A program made the translations under genes and the position numbers. The notes below the pieces were generated by a model. The model was not told the DNA's origin. It searched no databases and saw only the letters and a program-made list of their open reading frames with translations. Below are positions 1 to 9,029 of a stretch of DNA of 64,000 nt, piece by piece. Position 1 is the first letter of the stretch. Each line of letters begins with the position of its first letter. This stretch comes from Paenibacillus sp. PvR098 (GTDB taxonomy: Bacteria; Bacillota; Bacilli; Paenibacillales; NBRC-103111), in contig NZ_JAFIBU010000001.1 of the NCBI RefSeq assembly GCF_017833255.1, positions 4,446,501 to 4,510,500 on the forward strand. The letters are read 5' to 3'.

Positions 1-1098
1 GATAAGGTTGGTAAATATGCGGTCTTTGCGCTGCGGGACGAGCTAGTACGGCCGGAGCCCGATGAACTGAAGGACGCCAATGCGGAGAACTTATCCGTAC
101 CGTTCTACGAGCTGTTTCGGCTCAATACTCAAGTCGTTGATTATGAGCTGGAGCAGGCTTTCTTCGAGTCAGCCGCAGCTGAACCTGCGGAAGGGAAACC
201 GGAAGTGACCTATAAGGGTTACCAATACGCGGAAATCATCATGCATTTCCCGCGCGAATCCTTAAACCGGGAGTATGTGGAGCGTCTCAAGTATGAGACG
301 GAACAGATGGCTACCATTAATTTTGTGGCGAAAAAGTATAGTTTATATCTGACGGACGTTTGCCGTTTGCTGGATGAGGACGGCGTATTTGACGAAGAAG
401 GACGGGTCGTTCTGGAATTGCTTCAGCATAAGGCGAATCAAGTATTCCGGGCGGATAAAAAACGCAGCGACGACCGTACTCGTATGCTGGCCAAAGTGAA
501 TGATAAGCAGGGGGATTCAAGCCGCGACGGCGATGAGGACGGTCAATCCACTGGGGATAAAATCGTGGAGATGGAATTTTATCTGGACGTGCCCGATATA
601 TTCCAAGGCGAATGCAATCAGCACCAGTACAATTATATTTTACGTAACGAGCCCTATACATTCCTGTTAGAGAAAATATTCTCCAAAGGTTCGGTGCCGG
701 ACGGGCTGCTCGATACGCTGTCCAAGGTCGATTTGAATTACGGGTTGCGTGAAGAAGTCATTAATGTACTCATTCATTATATTTACGTTAACAAACGTTC
801 ATGGTCCAGGACATCCATTGAATTCAGCGTGACGGACATGCTGGGGAAGCAGGTTAGTTCGTTCGAACAGGCGGTTCAATATATCCGTGAGCAGATGAAA
901 TATACGGACAAGAAAGCGTCTCGAAGCGCACAGAGCAAAAGCGGCGGGGGCACAGCAGCGGCAAGGGGAGGCCGGGGAGGAGTACGTCAGAAGCCGGTCA
1001 TCCCGATTGTCAAGGATGCGCCTGCTGCGAAACAGCGAAGCGAAGCCGAACGGGAGGCGCTCCGCAAAAAAGCCCAACAGCTTGACGGACAGAGGTAG
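1..1098 (+). CDS. dnaB: Replication initiation and membrane attachment protein DnaB (Firmicute type), 3' part
   Basis: The frame is open from the first base, so the start lies upstream of the window; about 365 residues are visible. The protein helps load the replicative helicase at the origin and restart sites and is not the E. coli DnaB helicase. The C-terminal half resembles the DnaD/DnaB domain (segment around VDLNYGLREEVINVLIHYIY), followed by a basic, Gly/Ser-rich linker and a charged tail ending EREALRKKAQQLDGQR. An acidic, low-complexity stretch (GDSSRDGDEDGQSTGD) lies just before that domain. It is followed 52 bases later by dnaI, the usual Firmicute order. The identification rests on domain look and on the neighbour. 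Confidence 0.85.
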   Translation, partial: DKVGKYAVFALRDELVRPEPDELKDANAENLSVPFYELFRLNTQVVDYELEQAFFESAAAEPAEGKPEVTYKGYQYAEIIMHFPRESLNREYVERLKYETEQMATINFVAKKYSLYLTDVCRLLDEDGVFDEEGRVVLELLQHKANQVFRADKKRSDDRTRMLAKVNDKQGDSSRDGDEDGQSTGDKIVEMEFYLDVPDIFQGECNQHQYNYILRNEPYTFLLEKIFSKGSVPDGLLDTLSKVDLNYGLREEVINVLIHYIYVNKRSWSRTSIEFSVTDMLGKQVSSFEQAVQYIREQMKYTDKKASRSAQSKSGGGTAAARGGRGGVRQKPVIPIVKDAPAAKQRSEAEREALRKKAQQLDGQR

Positions 1099-1150
1099 TC
1101 TGTCTGTTCTGATTATGGGTTAATCGGAAACCATGGGGGAGGTGGAGCCG

Positions 1151-2104
1151 GTGGAATCGTTAGGAGAGCTGCTGCGCGGCATGCAGGGCCGCCAGCTGTT
1201 ACAACAAGCGGATGAGAAATTGCAGCAATTGGCGATGGATCCTCTCATCGGCAAGCTGAGGCAAAAATATCCGCAGCTAGATCATCAGACAATGAAGCTC
1301 AATTTGAACAAGCTGCACCAATATGTGACGGAATACAACAACTGCTCGAATTGTCCGGGCCTGGACCGCTGTCCGAACGACCTTGAAGGTCATTACTCCA
1401 TACTGACAGTAGAGCCTGGTGAAGACCGGACGCGCGTCCACGATCAGAAGGTGTCCTGCAAGAAGTTTATCGCGAGGGCAACGCAGGATGCGGTACGCAG
1501 CCGGATTCGCAGTTTTTATGTGGATGAACGGGCGCTGTCAGAGGGATATTCGTCACTGGAGATATTAGACAAGGATCCCGATCGGGAAGAAGCGGTCGGG
1601 CAGGTCATCGATTATATTTTCAGGGTGAGGGAGAGCGGACTGCAATCAACAGGTCTTTACCTCGCAGGACATTTTGGAACAGGCAAAACCTTCTTAATGT
1701 GCTACCTGCTCTATGAGCTGGCCAAAGACGGGTATTCGGGAGCGATCGTGTACATGCCCGATTTTGCCGAGGATTTGAAATCGATGTTCCAGGATCCGAT
1801 GAAGCTGAAGGAAACGATCGATGTGCTGAAGGAAACGGATCTGCTGGTGTTTGACGACATCGGCGCAGAGAACCTGAATCCGTGGCTGCGCGACCATGTG
1901 ATGGGAGCGATCCTTAATTACCGGATGAACCGCAAGCCGACATTTTTTACCTCTAATCACGATTTAAACTCTCTTGAGAAGCATTTTAGCTTTACCAGTA
2001 AGGATGGGGACGAGGAATACAAAGGCCAGAGGATCATGGATCGCATCCGGCCTTTTGTTGAAGTGGTCATGGTGAATGGATCCAATAAGCGGGGCTCGAA
2101 TTAA
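1151..2104 (+). CDS. dnaI: Primosomal protein DnaI, helicase loader ATPase
   Basis: AAA+ helicase loader that works with DnaB and DnaD to place the replicative helicase on DNA. The GTG at 1151 (317 aa) is preferred to the ATG at 1133, because GGGGGAGGTGGA at 1135-1146 sits 4 bases before the GTG and would fall inside the coding region otherwise. The N-terminal part holds a Cys cluster (CSNCPGLDRC and a later Cys) matching the zinc-binding helicase-interaction domain. The ATPase domain follows with Walker A GHFGTGKT and Walker B LLVFDDIGAE. Length and order agree with Bacillus DnaI. It is probably co-transcribed with dnaB; a bidirectional terminator follows. Confidence 0.92.
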   Translation: MESLGELLRGMQGRQLLQQADEKLQQLAMDPLIGKLRQKYPQLDHQTMKLNLNKLHQYVTEYNNCSNCPGLDRCPNDLEGHYSILTVEPGEDRTRVHDQKVSCKKFIARATQDAVRSRIRSFYVDERALSEGYSSLEILDKDPDREEAVGQVIDYIFRVRESGLQSTGLYLAGHFGTGKTFLMCYLLYELAKDGYSGAIVYMPDFAEDLKSMFQDPMKLKETIDVLKETDLLVFDDIGAENLNPWLRDHVMGAILNYRMNRKPTFFTSNHDLNSLEKHFSFTSKDGDEEYKGQRIMDRIRPFVEVVMVNGSNKRGSN

Positions 2105-2124
2105 ATCGCCTCCTAATTAGATAT

Positions 2125-2167
2125 AAAAAAGCCCTTCTCGCGTACATAGACGACGAGAAGGGCTTTT
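2125..2167. terminator. Bidirectional terminator after dnaI
   Basis: Perfect 10-bp stem GCCCTTCTCG (2131-2140) / CGAGAAGGGC (2154-2163), with an A-run on the left and TTTT on the right. It can serve both dnaI and the converging small gene at 2197-2343. Confidence 0.85.
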
Positions 2168-2196
2168 GGCATGACCGGCTTTGTTTGATGAGTAAA

Positions 2197-2343
2197 TTAC
2201 TTCACCAACATGGAGATAACAGTAGCCACTACCGCGATTCCGAAAAGAACGATAAAGAATACGCCGAAGCCCATGGCCGTATCCATCAAATCGTCGCGTC
2301 CTTCTTCGTACACGTGCAGCTCCGGATGTTTAGGATCGTTCAT
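2197..2343 (-). CDS. Small single-pass membrane protein, YqzM-like
   Basis: A 48-residue protein: a charged N-terminal half (MNDPKHPELHVYEEGRDD) followed by one hydrophobic helix (about residues 24-46). The start at 2343 is chosen because AGGAGG lies 8 bases upstream; a second in-frame ATG at 2349 is too close to that site. The layout (a short Arg/Asp segment, then GFGVFF and one helix) resembles the small YqzM family of Bacilli, which has no known function. It is a single gene converging on dnaI. The match is from memory of the family pattern. Confidence 0.65.
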   Translation of the reverse strand: MNDPKHPELHVYEEGRDDLMDTAMGFGVFFIVLFGIAVVATVISMLVK

Positions 2344-2455
2344 GTACATTTCCTCCTTCGGCACATAGCCGGGGTGCATATATAAAATAGTATACCCAAA
2401 TTTCAAAGGGATTGTAAAGGATGGGAAAGTGACAATTGTGCAAACTTTGGCGCGG

Positions 2456-2483
2456 TTGAAAAAGGCGGACGATGTGGTATACT
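2456..2483 (+). promoter_or_regulatory. Sigma-A-type promoter of trxA
   Basis: TTGAAA at 2456-2461 and TATACT at 2478-2483 with a 16-bp spacer, about 40 bases before the trxA start. Confidence 0.6.
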
Positions 2484-2523
2484 TTACATGTTGGGCAACC
2501 TTATCCGAAAGGAGATATAATTC

Positions 2524-2841
2524 ATGGCAATCGTAAATGTTTCTGACCAATCTTTCACTAATGAAGTGGAAGGATCTGGTACGGTTCTTGTAGACTTCTG
2601 GGCTCCTTGGTGCGGTCCTTGTAAAATGATCGCTCCGGTTCTGGAGGAGCTGGATAATGAAATCGGCGACAGCGTAAAAATCGCCAAGGTGAACGTGGAT
2701 GATAATCCGGAGTCCGCTTCCCGTTTTGGCGTCATGAGCATTCCGACGCTGATCGTGTTCAAAGATGGACAGCCAGTGGACAAGGTTGTTGGCTTCCAGT
2801 CCAAGGACGCACTGAAAAACGTACTTAGCCGCTATCAATAA
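2524..2841 (+). CDS. trxA: Thioredoxin
   Basis: Cytosolic thiol-disulfide reductant of 105 aa, the usual thioredoxin length. The active site WCGPC is at residues 29-33 inside the motif [11 protein letters not shown], and the cis-proline loop SIPT follows at about residue 74. A clear site (AAAGGAGATATAATTC) precedes the ATG. It has its own promoter and a terminator before uvrC, so it is probably expressed mainly as a single gene. Confidence 0.97.
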   Translation: MAIVNVSDQSFTNEVEGSGTVLVDFWAPWCGPCKMIAPVLEELDNEIGDSVKIAKVNVDDNPESASRFGVMSIPTLIVFKDGQPVDKVVGFQSKDALKNVLSRYQ

Positions 2842-2867
2842 TTTGGCAGCAGGCATGTCAGGTGACG

Positions 2868-2908
2868 AAAAAGCTCTTTTTCTGCTATGCTGGGAAAAGA
2901 GCTTTTTT
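2868..2908 (+). terminator. Terminator between trxA and uvrC
   Basis: Inverted repeat AAAAGCTCTTTT / GAAAAGAGC with a short loop (TGCTATGCTGG) followed by TTTTTT. Confidence 0.75.
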
Positions 2909-2932
2909 GTTGTGGAAAGGAGGGGAACGCAG

Positions 2933-4918
2933 ATGACTGTATATGAAGGGGAAACGAATCCACTGCAGGATCGGAAGAAAACGCTGGCAGCGATCAAGAA
3001 CAAGCTGTCGCTCGTTCCGGAGCAGCCCGGCTGCTATTTGATGAAGAACCGAGAGGGCACCGTTATCTATGTCGGTAAAGCCAAGGTGCTGCGCAACCGG
3101 CTGCGGTCCTATTTTACCGGCAGCCATACCGTGAAGACGCAGGTGCTGGTTAATGAGATCGTCGACTTCGAATACATCGTTACGGCCAGCAATGTGGAGG
3201 CGCTCATTCTGGAGGCCAACCTGATTAAAACGTATTTTCCGCGATATAACGTTCTGCTGAAGGACGACAAATCGTTTCCATATATTAAAATTACGAATGA
3301 AAAGCATCCGCGGCTTGAGGTAACCCGCCGGGTGCTGAAGGATAAAGCCAAATATTTCGGTCCGTACCCGAACGCCTTCGCGGCGCAGGAGACGAAGAAG
3401 CTGCTGGACCGACTGTACCCGTTGCGCAAATGCAAGACGCTGCCGGACCGTGTATGTCTGTACTATCATCTCGGCCAATGCATCGCTCCATGTGAATATA
3501 AGGTAGAGCAGGAGACGTATGACAAGATGGTAAATGAGATCAGCCGTTTCTTGAACGGTGGACACAACGCCATCAAGGTGGAGCTGACGCGCAAAATGCA
3601 TGAAGCGGCAGAGGAGCTGAACTTCGAGCGGGCGAAGGAATTCCGTGATCACATCGTGCAGATTGATGCGGTAATGGAAAAGCAAAAAATTACGACAACG
3701 GATATCGTGGACCGCGACGTATTTGGCTTTGCCGTGGATAAAGGATGGATGTGTGTGCAGATCTTGTACATGCGCCAAGGCAAGCTGATCGAACGGCATG
3801 CTTCACTCTTTCCGTATTATGGGGAAGAAGGCGAAGATTTCCTCTCGTTCGTCACGCAGTACTACAGCGAGAATCCGGCACTGCCGAAGGAAGTTTTCCT
3901 GCCGGCGTGGGGAGAGGGGCAGACGCAGGAGGGAGAGAGCCAGCCTGCTTCGGAAGCGGGCGATAATGTCGGCTCTGGAGAAGCTGAAGAACGCTTGTCG
4001 GAAGCGAAGATCGAGGTCAAGGAAGCGCTGGAAAGCTGGCTGAAGGTGAAGGTGCATATTCCGCGCCGCGGACTAAAGAAGAACATGGTGGACATGGCCT
4101 GTGACAATGCCCGGGTAGCGCTTGAAGAAAAGTTCCGTTTGATCGAACGGGATGCGGAGCGCACGGTCAAGGCAGTAGAGAACCTTGGGCATTATTTAGG
4201 CACTGGCGTCGTAAAGCGTATAGAAGCATTCGATAATTCCAATATTCAAGGCTCGGATCCGGTATCGGCGATGGTTGTGTTTACAGATGGCAAGCCGGAC
4301 CGCAAGGAATACCGGAAGTACAAAATCCGCACGGTGCAAGGACCAGACGACTATGAGACGATGCGAGAGGTGGTCAGACGCCGCTATGAACGGGTGCTGA
4401 AGGAAGGCCTGCCGCTGCCGGACCTCGTCGTCATTGACGGCGGGAAGGGGCATATCGCCGCTGCGGTGGATGTGTTAGATAACGAGCTTGGACTATATAT
4501 TCCGGTATGCGGCCTGGCGAAAGACGCCAAGCACAAAACCGCGCAGCTGCTAATGGGAGACCCTGCCGAGGTCGTACCTCTGCCGCGTGACAGTCAAGAG
4601 TTTTATTTGCTGCAGCGTATCCAAGAGGAGGTTCACCGCTTCGCCATCACTTTCCACCGGGAAACACGCGCGAAGTCGATGGTCGTGTCCCAGCTTGATG
4701 CCATCCCTGGCATTGGGGAGAAGCGGCGCAAGGCGATGTTGAAGCATTTTGGCTCACTGAAAAAAATAAAAGAGGCTCAGCCCGAAGACTTTAAGCCTCT
4801 TGGAATCGGTGTAAAGCTTGCAGCGCAAATTATAAAGGCGTTAAACGGCCCGAGCCCGGATGCGGCCCCGGAGCCGGTGACGGGTCTGCCCGGGGAAACG
4901 ACGGAGGCCGTCGATTGA
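2933..4918 (+). CDS. uvrC: Excinuclease ABC subunit C
   Basis: Nuclease of nucleotide excision repair that makes both incisions around a lesion marked by UvrAB. The ATG at 2933 follows AAAGGAGGGG; the longer upstream frame runs through the trxA terminator and is unlikely. It has 661 aa. Visible parts: N-terminal GIY-YIG nuclease (PGCYLMKN, then [14 protein letters not shown]), a UVR domain (about residues 205-235), the RNase H-like second nuclease ([12 protein letters not shown], then VVIDGGKGH), and C-terminal helix-hairpin-helix DNA binding ([13 protein letters not shown]). A Glu/Ser/Gly-rich insert of about 35 residues lies near residues 323-363. Its 3' end overlaps the opposing protease gene by 89 bp. 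Confidence 0.97.
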   Translation: MTVYEGETNPLQDRKKTLAAIKNKLSLVPEQPGCYLMKNREGTVIYVGKAKVLRNRLRSYFTGSHTVKTQVLVNEIVDFEYIVTASNVEALILEANLIKTYFPRYNVLLKDDKSFPYIKITNEKHPRLEVTRRVLKDKAKYFGPYPNAFAAQETKKLLDRLYPLRKCKTLPDRVCLYYHLGQCIAPCEYKVEQETYDKMVNEISRFLNGGHNAIKVELTRKMHEAAEELNFERAKEFRDHIVQIDAVMEKQKITTTDIVDRDVFGFAVDKGWMCVQILYMRQGKLIERHASLFPYYGEEGEDFLSFVTQYYSENPALPKEVFLPAWGEGQTQEGESQPASEAGDNVGSGEAEERLSEAKIEVKEALESWLKVKVHIPRRGLKKNMVDMACDNARVALEEKFRLIERDAERTVKAVENLGHYLGTGVVKRIEAFDNSNIQGSDPVSAMVVFTDGKPDRKEYRKYKIRTVQGPDDYETMREVVRRRYERVLKEGLPLPDLVVIDGGKGHIAAAVDVLDNELGLYIPVCGLAKDAKHKTAQLLMGDPAEVVPLPRDSQEFYLLQRIQEEVHRFAITFHRETRAKSMVVSQLDAIPGIGEKRRKAMLKHFGSLKKIKEAQPEDFKPLGIGVKLAAQIIKALNGPSPDAAPEPVTGLPGETTEAVD

Positions 4919-6512
4919 ATCTGGCGTGCAGCCTAGAAAGCAGCCAGCCGATAGCTGCGGGAGCCGCCAAATAAGCTGCGCCGACAGCGACCTGTCCGGG
5001 CTCTCCGATGAACATAATCGAGAGCCCCATCAGGATGCTGTTCATGGACGCATGCGTGAACAAAGCGGTCAGAAAGCCGTATTTCAAGAATACATAGCCG
5101 AAAATCAATCCAATGACTGTGACCTCCACCAATCGCGTATAAACCGGATAAACGGGATACTGGGTATGGCTCATTGCCCAGATGACGCTTGGCAGCAGCA
5201 CGGCCAAGAAACGGCTGCGCGTCAGCTTAAGCGTAACGGCAATGCCAAGCAGCCGGTAAACCGCCTCCTCAGAGATGGAAGCGACCCATGCCATTAATGG
5301 GAAAACGCCGGGGTAAGTCATATTATAGACAGAGTCTGTCGGATCGCTGACCGTCCACACGTCGAATGCTTCGGCTCCGATGAAGAACATCGTTTGCTGC
5401 AATCCGAGAATGAACAAGCAGAGCAAGTACCCTCTTACCGTCGCTTTCCATACCTCATTGCCAAAAACCGTGTCCCTCCATACCGGCCACGGGTTCCATC
5501 CGCGGTCGAGCCACAACTGTCGTCCCGCAGACAAAGCCAAATACGTCGAAACGGCCATGGCCCCTACAAAAATATTCGAAAACCACAGGTAAAAGAGAGC
5601 GCCGGGTTCGGACGGTCCGCTCCCGTGCATCGTTCGAAACGCAGGCAGCATATTAAAATTGTTGGCGATATAAATGACCAGAAAGAAGAGCGTGAGAAGC
5701 GCACCTCGCGCATATAGGATTTCACGGCGGCGCCTAACAACCATGATTAGCGCGACGAGCGTGAACACAAGTGTGATCCCCATGCTGATACGCGTCATGA
5801 GGGCGGATCGGTCGTCCTGCGCCTCCTGCCAAGCGATAAACGTATCCGGAACAGGGAATGTCGGCTGAAACGCCGTGACTCTGCCGTTTGCTACTTTAAG
5901 GTGAAGCTCTAATGGAGTTTCGCCGATCCGCTCCGTGCTGCTGCGAAAAATCAGGCTTCCATTCCCGGCTCGTGCGGTTTCGCCCGTAAGTGTAAATTGG
6001 GCCGGATGATAGCCCATCTCCCGAATAGCGTCCTGCGCTGCCTTCAGCGGATCGGAAGTCGGCGCGCTTACGGAGTCGCTCCGTGCTGCTGAGGATCGGT
6101 TCATCATGAATCCGAACACCTGCAGGCTTTTATAATTCACGGCCACATAGTACGTTACGCCCTTCTCGCGGTCGTTGATCTCCACCTCGAAAAATTCAAG
6201 GGGGAATCGCTCTTCATATTTTTTCTCGTAATCATCGTACAACTGTTCTTTCAGCAGATAACCGTTTCTCACGGGATAAGATTGGTACAAGGTGTATGCT
6301 TCTGTGTCTTGTCCTAATATAAAGCGGCTTTCGATGAACTGGACAGCGGCATCCGCCGCTTGCTGCTTAGTAACGATAGGGTGACCTGCGTGATCGTCCT
6401 CGAGCCGGGTTGTCCCTTCTTGAAGGGCGGAGGCAAACGTGACGCCAAGGTACAGCATCAGGCCAAGGACAGCTAGAAGCAGCAATGGAGGTTCGGTTCG
6501 TCTTTTCGGCAT
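4830..6512 (-). CDS. CPBP-family intramembrane metalloprotease with large N-terminal domain
   Basis: Membrane protein of 560 aa. The C-terminal half carries the CPBP (CAAX protease and bacteriocin-processing) signature: motif 1 EEAVYR, a second motif with His (WAMSHTQYP) and a third His segment (ALFTHASMN). One N-terminal helix is followed by about 200 residues of probably extracytoplasmic sequence, then about eight hydrophobic helices. Many family members have about 200-300 residues, so this is a long form. AAGGAG precedes the ATG. The tail is Pro/Arg-rich and is encoded antisense to the end of uvrC. The substrate is unknown. Confidence 0.8.
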   Translation of the reverse strand: MPKRRTEPPLLLLAVLGLMLYLGVTFASALQEGTTRLEDDHAGHPIVTKQQAADAAVQFIESRFILGQDTEAYTLYQSYPVRNGYLLKEQLYDDYEKKYEERFPLEFFEVEINDREKGVTYYVAVNYKSLQVFGFMMNRSSAARSDSVSAPTSDPLKAAQDAIREMGYHPAQFTLTGETARAGNGSLIFRSSTERIGETPLELHLKVANGRVTAFQPTFPVPDTFIAWQEAQDDRSALMTRISMGITLVFTLVALIMVVRRRREILYARGALLTLFFLVIYIANNFNMLPAFRTMHGSGPSEPGALFYLWFSNIFVGAMAVSTYLALSAGRQLWLDRGWNPWPVWRDTVFGNEVWKATVRGYLLCLFILGLQQTMFFIGAEAFDVWTVSDPTDSVYNMTYPGVFPLMAWVASISEEAVYRLLGIAVTLKLTRSRFLAVLLPSVIWAMSHTQYPVYPVYTRLVEVTVIGLIFGYVFLKYGFLTALFTHASMNSILMGLSIMFIGEPGQVAVGAAYLAAPAAIGWLLSRLHARFNRRPPSFPRADPSPAPGPHPGSGRLTPL

Positions 6513-6700
6513 GAAAGGCTCCTTAGGGGATGGGATAATAACAGTCTATTCTTTTAAGGTAGCACACATGCCACAAGCAAATCCAATGATAACAAGAGCT
6601 ACACGAGGTAATATTCAGCAAAGCAAAGTGCTGTATCAATAGAAGCGCTTACATATGTCGTAATATTGCGAAATCCGGCGCATTTACGTAAATAAGGGCT

Positions 6701-6729
6701 TTGTACTTCAATGAAAAGAGGATTATAAT
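6701..6729 (+). promoter_or_regulatory. Sigma-A-type promoter of the ktr operon
   Basis: TTGTAC at 6701-6706 and a perfect TATAAT at 6724-6729, spaced 17 bp, placing the RNA start just before the riboswitch. Confidence 0.75.
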
Positions 6730-6746
6730 TCATATCAATCGAATAA

Positions 6747-6866
6747 TGAGCCGAATTTCTTTAGGAAAACGGGGGAACCATGAGTTTAAGGGGTGAATTC
6801 AGCAGGCCGTGAGCCGCTGATAGGGTGCCTGTACATCCGAATCCGTCAGCTAACCTCGTAGGCTTG
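6747..6866 (+). ncRNA. Cyclic di-AMP riboswitch (ydaO/yuaA type)
   Basis: The leader contains the conserved blocks of this class in order: GGGGGAACCA (6771-6780), GGGGTGAATTC (6790-6800), GCCGCTGATAGGGTGC, ATCCGAATCCGTCAGC and TAACCTCGTAGGC. The ends pair as P1 (AGCC at 6749-6752 with GGCT at 6861-6864). The class is established upstream of ktrAB-type potassium transporter genes and normally turns expression off when c-di-AMP is high. Here it sits directly upstream of ktrB, with an intrinsic terminator as expression platform. Confidence 0.93.
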
Positions 6867-6886
6867 AATTACAGGAACCTTAATTT

Positions 6887-6913
6887 GACATTGGGTTTCC
6901 AGTGTCTTTTTTT
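6887..6913 (+). terminator. Riboswitch-controlled terminator before ktrB
   Basis: GACATTGG (6887-6894), loop GTTT, CCAGTGTC (6899-6906), followed by seven T. It lies between the aptamer and the first ktrB, as expected for transcriptional control. Confidence 0.85.
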
Positions 6914-6946
6914 GTTGCCTGAAACACAGAAACAGGGGTGCCATTC

Positions 6947-8299
6947 ATGAAATCCATCACCCAAAAATTCGAGCTTACACCTCCGCAAATTTTGGTCATC
7001 GGTTTTGCTTTCATTATCTTGATCGGGTCCATTCTGCTGTCGCTTCCGGTGGCCGCGGCGAAAGGTGTACCGATGCCCTTTCTGGACGCTTTCTTTACGG
7101 CCACCTCCGCAACTTGTGTTACAGGGCTTATCGTTGTGGATACGGGCACCCATTTTTCTTTGTTCGGACAGATCGTCATTATTTTATTAATCCAAGTCGG
7201 CGGACTTGGTTTTATGACGATGGCCACCTTGTTCGCGTTTGCGCTGAAAAAACGAATATCACTGAAGGAAAAGCTTATATTGCAAGAAGCGCTGAATCAA
7301 AGCAGCATGGAAGGCATTGTACGCTTGATCCGTAAGGTGCTTCTCTATTCACTGACGATCGAATTGGTAGCCGCGGTTATTTTCGCTGCACGTTGGTCGG
7401 TTGATTTGGGCCCGCAAAAGGCGGCCTATTACGGAATTTTTCATGCCGTTTCCTTCTTTAATAATGCCGGTTTCGATTTATTCGGACCGGTGACGGGAAA
7501 GTTTAGCAGTCTGACAGCGTATGCGGAGGATCCCATAATCAATGCGGTTGCGATGGGACTCATTATTTTGGGCGGAATTGGTTTCGTCGTTATGTCGGAT
7601 CTCATGGATTTTAGAAAAAATAAAAGGCTGTCTCTTCATTCAAAAGTGGTGCTAAGCGCTACCGGCATTCTGATCGGAGTCGGAGCGATTGTTATATTCA
7701 TCTTTGAATTTACAAATCCAAGAACGCTCGGTTCGCTCAGCTGGTCCGGTAAAATTCTTGCCTCGCTGTTTCAATCCGTTACGCCGCGGACGGCTGGCGC
7801 CAATTCACTTGATATTGCAGGGCTGAGGCAGGCGACGCAATTTTTTATCATTATTCTAATGTTCATTGGAGCTTCGCCTGGCTCTACGGGCGGCGGTATC
7901 AAAACGACGACCTTTACTACCCTGGTTGGCGCCATGATGGCGATGATACGCGGAAAGGAAGATATCGTTTTCTTTCGTTACCGGCTCGGCAAAGAGAGGA
8001 TTCTGAAGGCCGTTACGCTTACGCTCGTCGCCATCGCGCTTATCATCCTGGTGACGATGATTCTTGCAACGACCGAGAATCATGCGTTCTTGATGATCTT
8101 GTTTGAAGTAACCTCAGCCTTCGCAACCGTGGGCTTGTCGATGGGGCTGACTCCGGATTTATCGGACCTTGGCAAAATTCTCATCGCACTTACCATGTTT
8201 GCCGGCCGCTTAGGTCCGCTAACTCTGGCTTACGCGCTGGGACCGAAGACAGAGAAGGAATTATACAGATACCCAGAAGGTAAAATTACGATCGGATAG
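6947..8299 (+). CDS. ktrB: Ktr/Trk-type potassium transporter membrane subunit, first copy
   Basis: Potassium (or Na/K) translocating subunit of 450 aa with repeated M1-P-M2 units. The selectivity-filter glycines are visible in TCVTGL, NNAGFD, PRTAGAN and ATVGLS. The ATG at 6947 (MKSITQKFEL) follows AGGGGTG; an upstream GTG at 6938 overlaps this site. It is followed 12 bases downstream by its cytosolic gating partner ktrA and then by a second ktrB, all downstream of the c-di-AMP riboswitch. Function is inferred from family and operon. Confidence 0.93.
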   Translation: MKSITQKFELTPPQILVIGFAFIILIGSILLSLPVAAAKGVPMPFLDAFFTATSATCVTGLIVVDTGTHFSLFGQIVIILLIQVGGLGFMTMATLFAFALKKRISLKEKLILQEALNQSSMEGIVRLIRKVLLYSLTIELVAAVIFAARWSVDLGPQKAAYYGIFHAVSFFNNAGFDLFGPVTGKFSSLTAYAEDPIINAVAMGLIILGGIGFVVMSDLMDFRKNKRLSLHSKVVLSATGILIGVGAIVIFIFEFTNPRTLGSLSWSGKILASLFQSVTPRTAGANSLDIAGLRQATQFFIIILMFIGASPGSTGGGIKTTTFTTLVGAMMAMIRGKEDIVFFRYRLGKERILKAVTLTLVAIALIILVTMILATTENHAFLMILFEVTSAFATVGLSMGLTPDLSDLGKILIALTMFAGRLGPLTLAYALGPKTEKELYRYPEGKITIG

Positions 8300-8311
8300 G
8301 GGAACGGAAAC

Positions 8312-8974
8312 ATGAAAAACACACAATATGCAGTTATCGGATTAGGGAGATTTGGCTCCAGTCTTGCTATGGAACTCCTTAACCTTGGTCATGAGGTGCT
8401 TGGCATCGATATGGACGAGGAAGCGGTGGAGGAGATGAGCGATAAGCTGACGCACGTGGTAGTGGCGGATTCAACCGAGGAAGAGGTCATCCGATCACTG
8501 GGGATACGGAATTTCGATTGCGTGGTGGTGGCGATCGGTAACGATATTCAAGCCAGCATCCTTACCGCGATTCTGCTAAAGGATATTGGGGTAAAAACCG
8601 TCGTAGCCAAAGCGCTGTCCGAGCTGCATGGTAAAGTGCTCAACAAAATCGGGGTGGACCGCATTATCTTTCCTGAACGGGATATGGGGGTCCGCGTAGC
8701 CCATCAATTGGTTTCTCCCAATCTGCTTGACTATATTGAGCTGTCCGATGAATATACGATTGCCGAGCTTGCCGTGCCTAAACGGCTTGCCGGAAGGTCG
8801 CTGAAGGAGCTCGACCCTAGGGCGCGTTATGGCTGCAGTGTCGTGGCGATCAATAAAAAGAGCGGTGTCATTATCGCTCCTACAGCCATAGATACGATTG
8901 AAGAGCGGGACATCATGGTTGTGATCGGAACGAACGAACAGATTGAGAAATTCGAGGATGAAGTAAATCGATAG
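8312..8974 (+). CDS. ktrA: Ktr potassium uptake regulatory subunit (RCK domains)
   Basis: Cytosolic 220-aa protein forming the gating ring of Ktr transporters. The N-terminal RCK_N Rossmann fold has the nucleotide-binding motif VIGLGRFGSS near residues 9-18 and an acidic end of the second strand (GIDMDEE). The RCK_C (TrkA_C) domain occupies about residues 135-215 (ELAVPKRLAGRSLKEL) and in relatives binds c-di-AMP. Lying between two ktrB genes, it may serve both; no second ktrA is present in the window. Confidence 0.93.
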   Translation: MKNTQYAVIGLGRFGSSLAMELLNLGHEVLGIDMDEEAVEEMSDKLTHVVVADSTEEEVIRSLGIRNFDCVVVAIGNDIQASILTAILLKDIGVKTVVAKALSELHGKVLNKIGVDRIIFPERDMGVRVAHQLVSPNLLDYIELSDEYTIAELAVPKRLAGRSLKELDPRARYGCSVVAINKKSGVIIAPTAIDTIEERDIMVVIGTNEQIEKFEDEVNR

Positions 8975-9029
8975 TGAACAGACAGATGCAGGTGATTGCT
9001 CCTGCGTAACGGAAAGGACGTGCCAGGGT

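Noticed and set aside
3745..4057. Several basic open frames antisense or shifted within uvrC
   Set aside because: They are composition shadows of a GC-rich acidic insert; no ribosome site and no family.
6938..6946. GTG start at 6938 for the first ktrB
   Set aside because: It overlaps the ribosome site AGGGGTG that serves the ATG at 6947.
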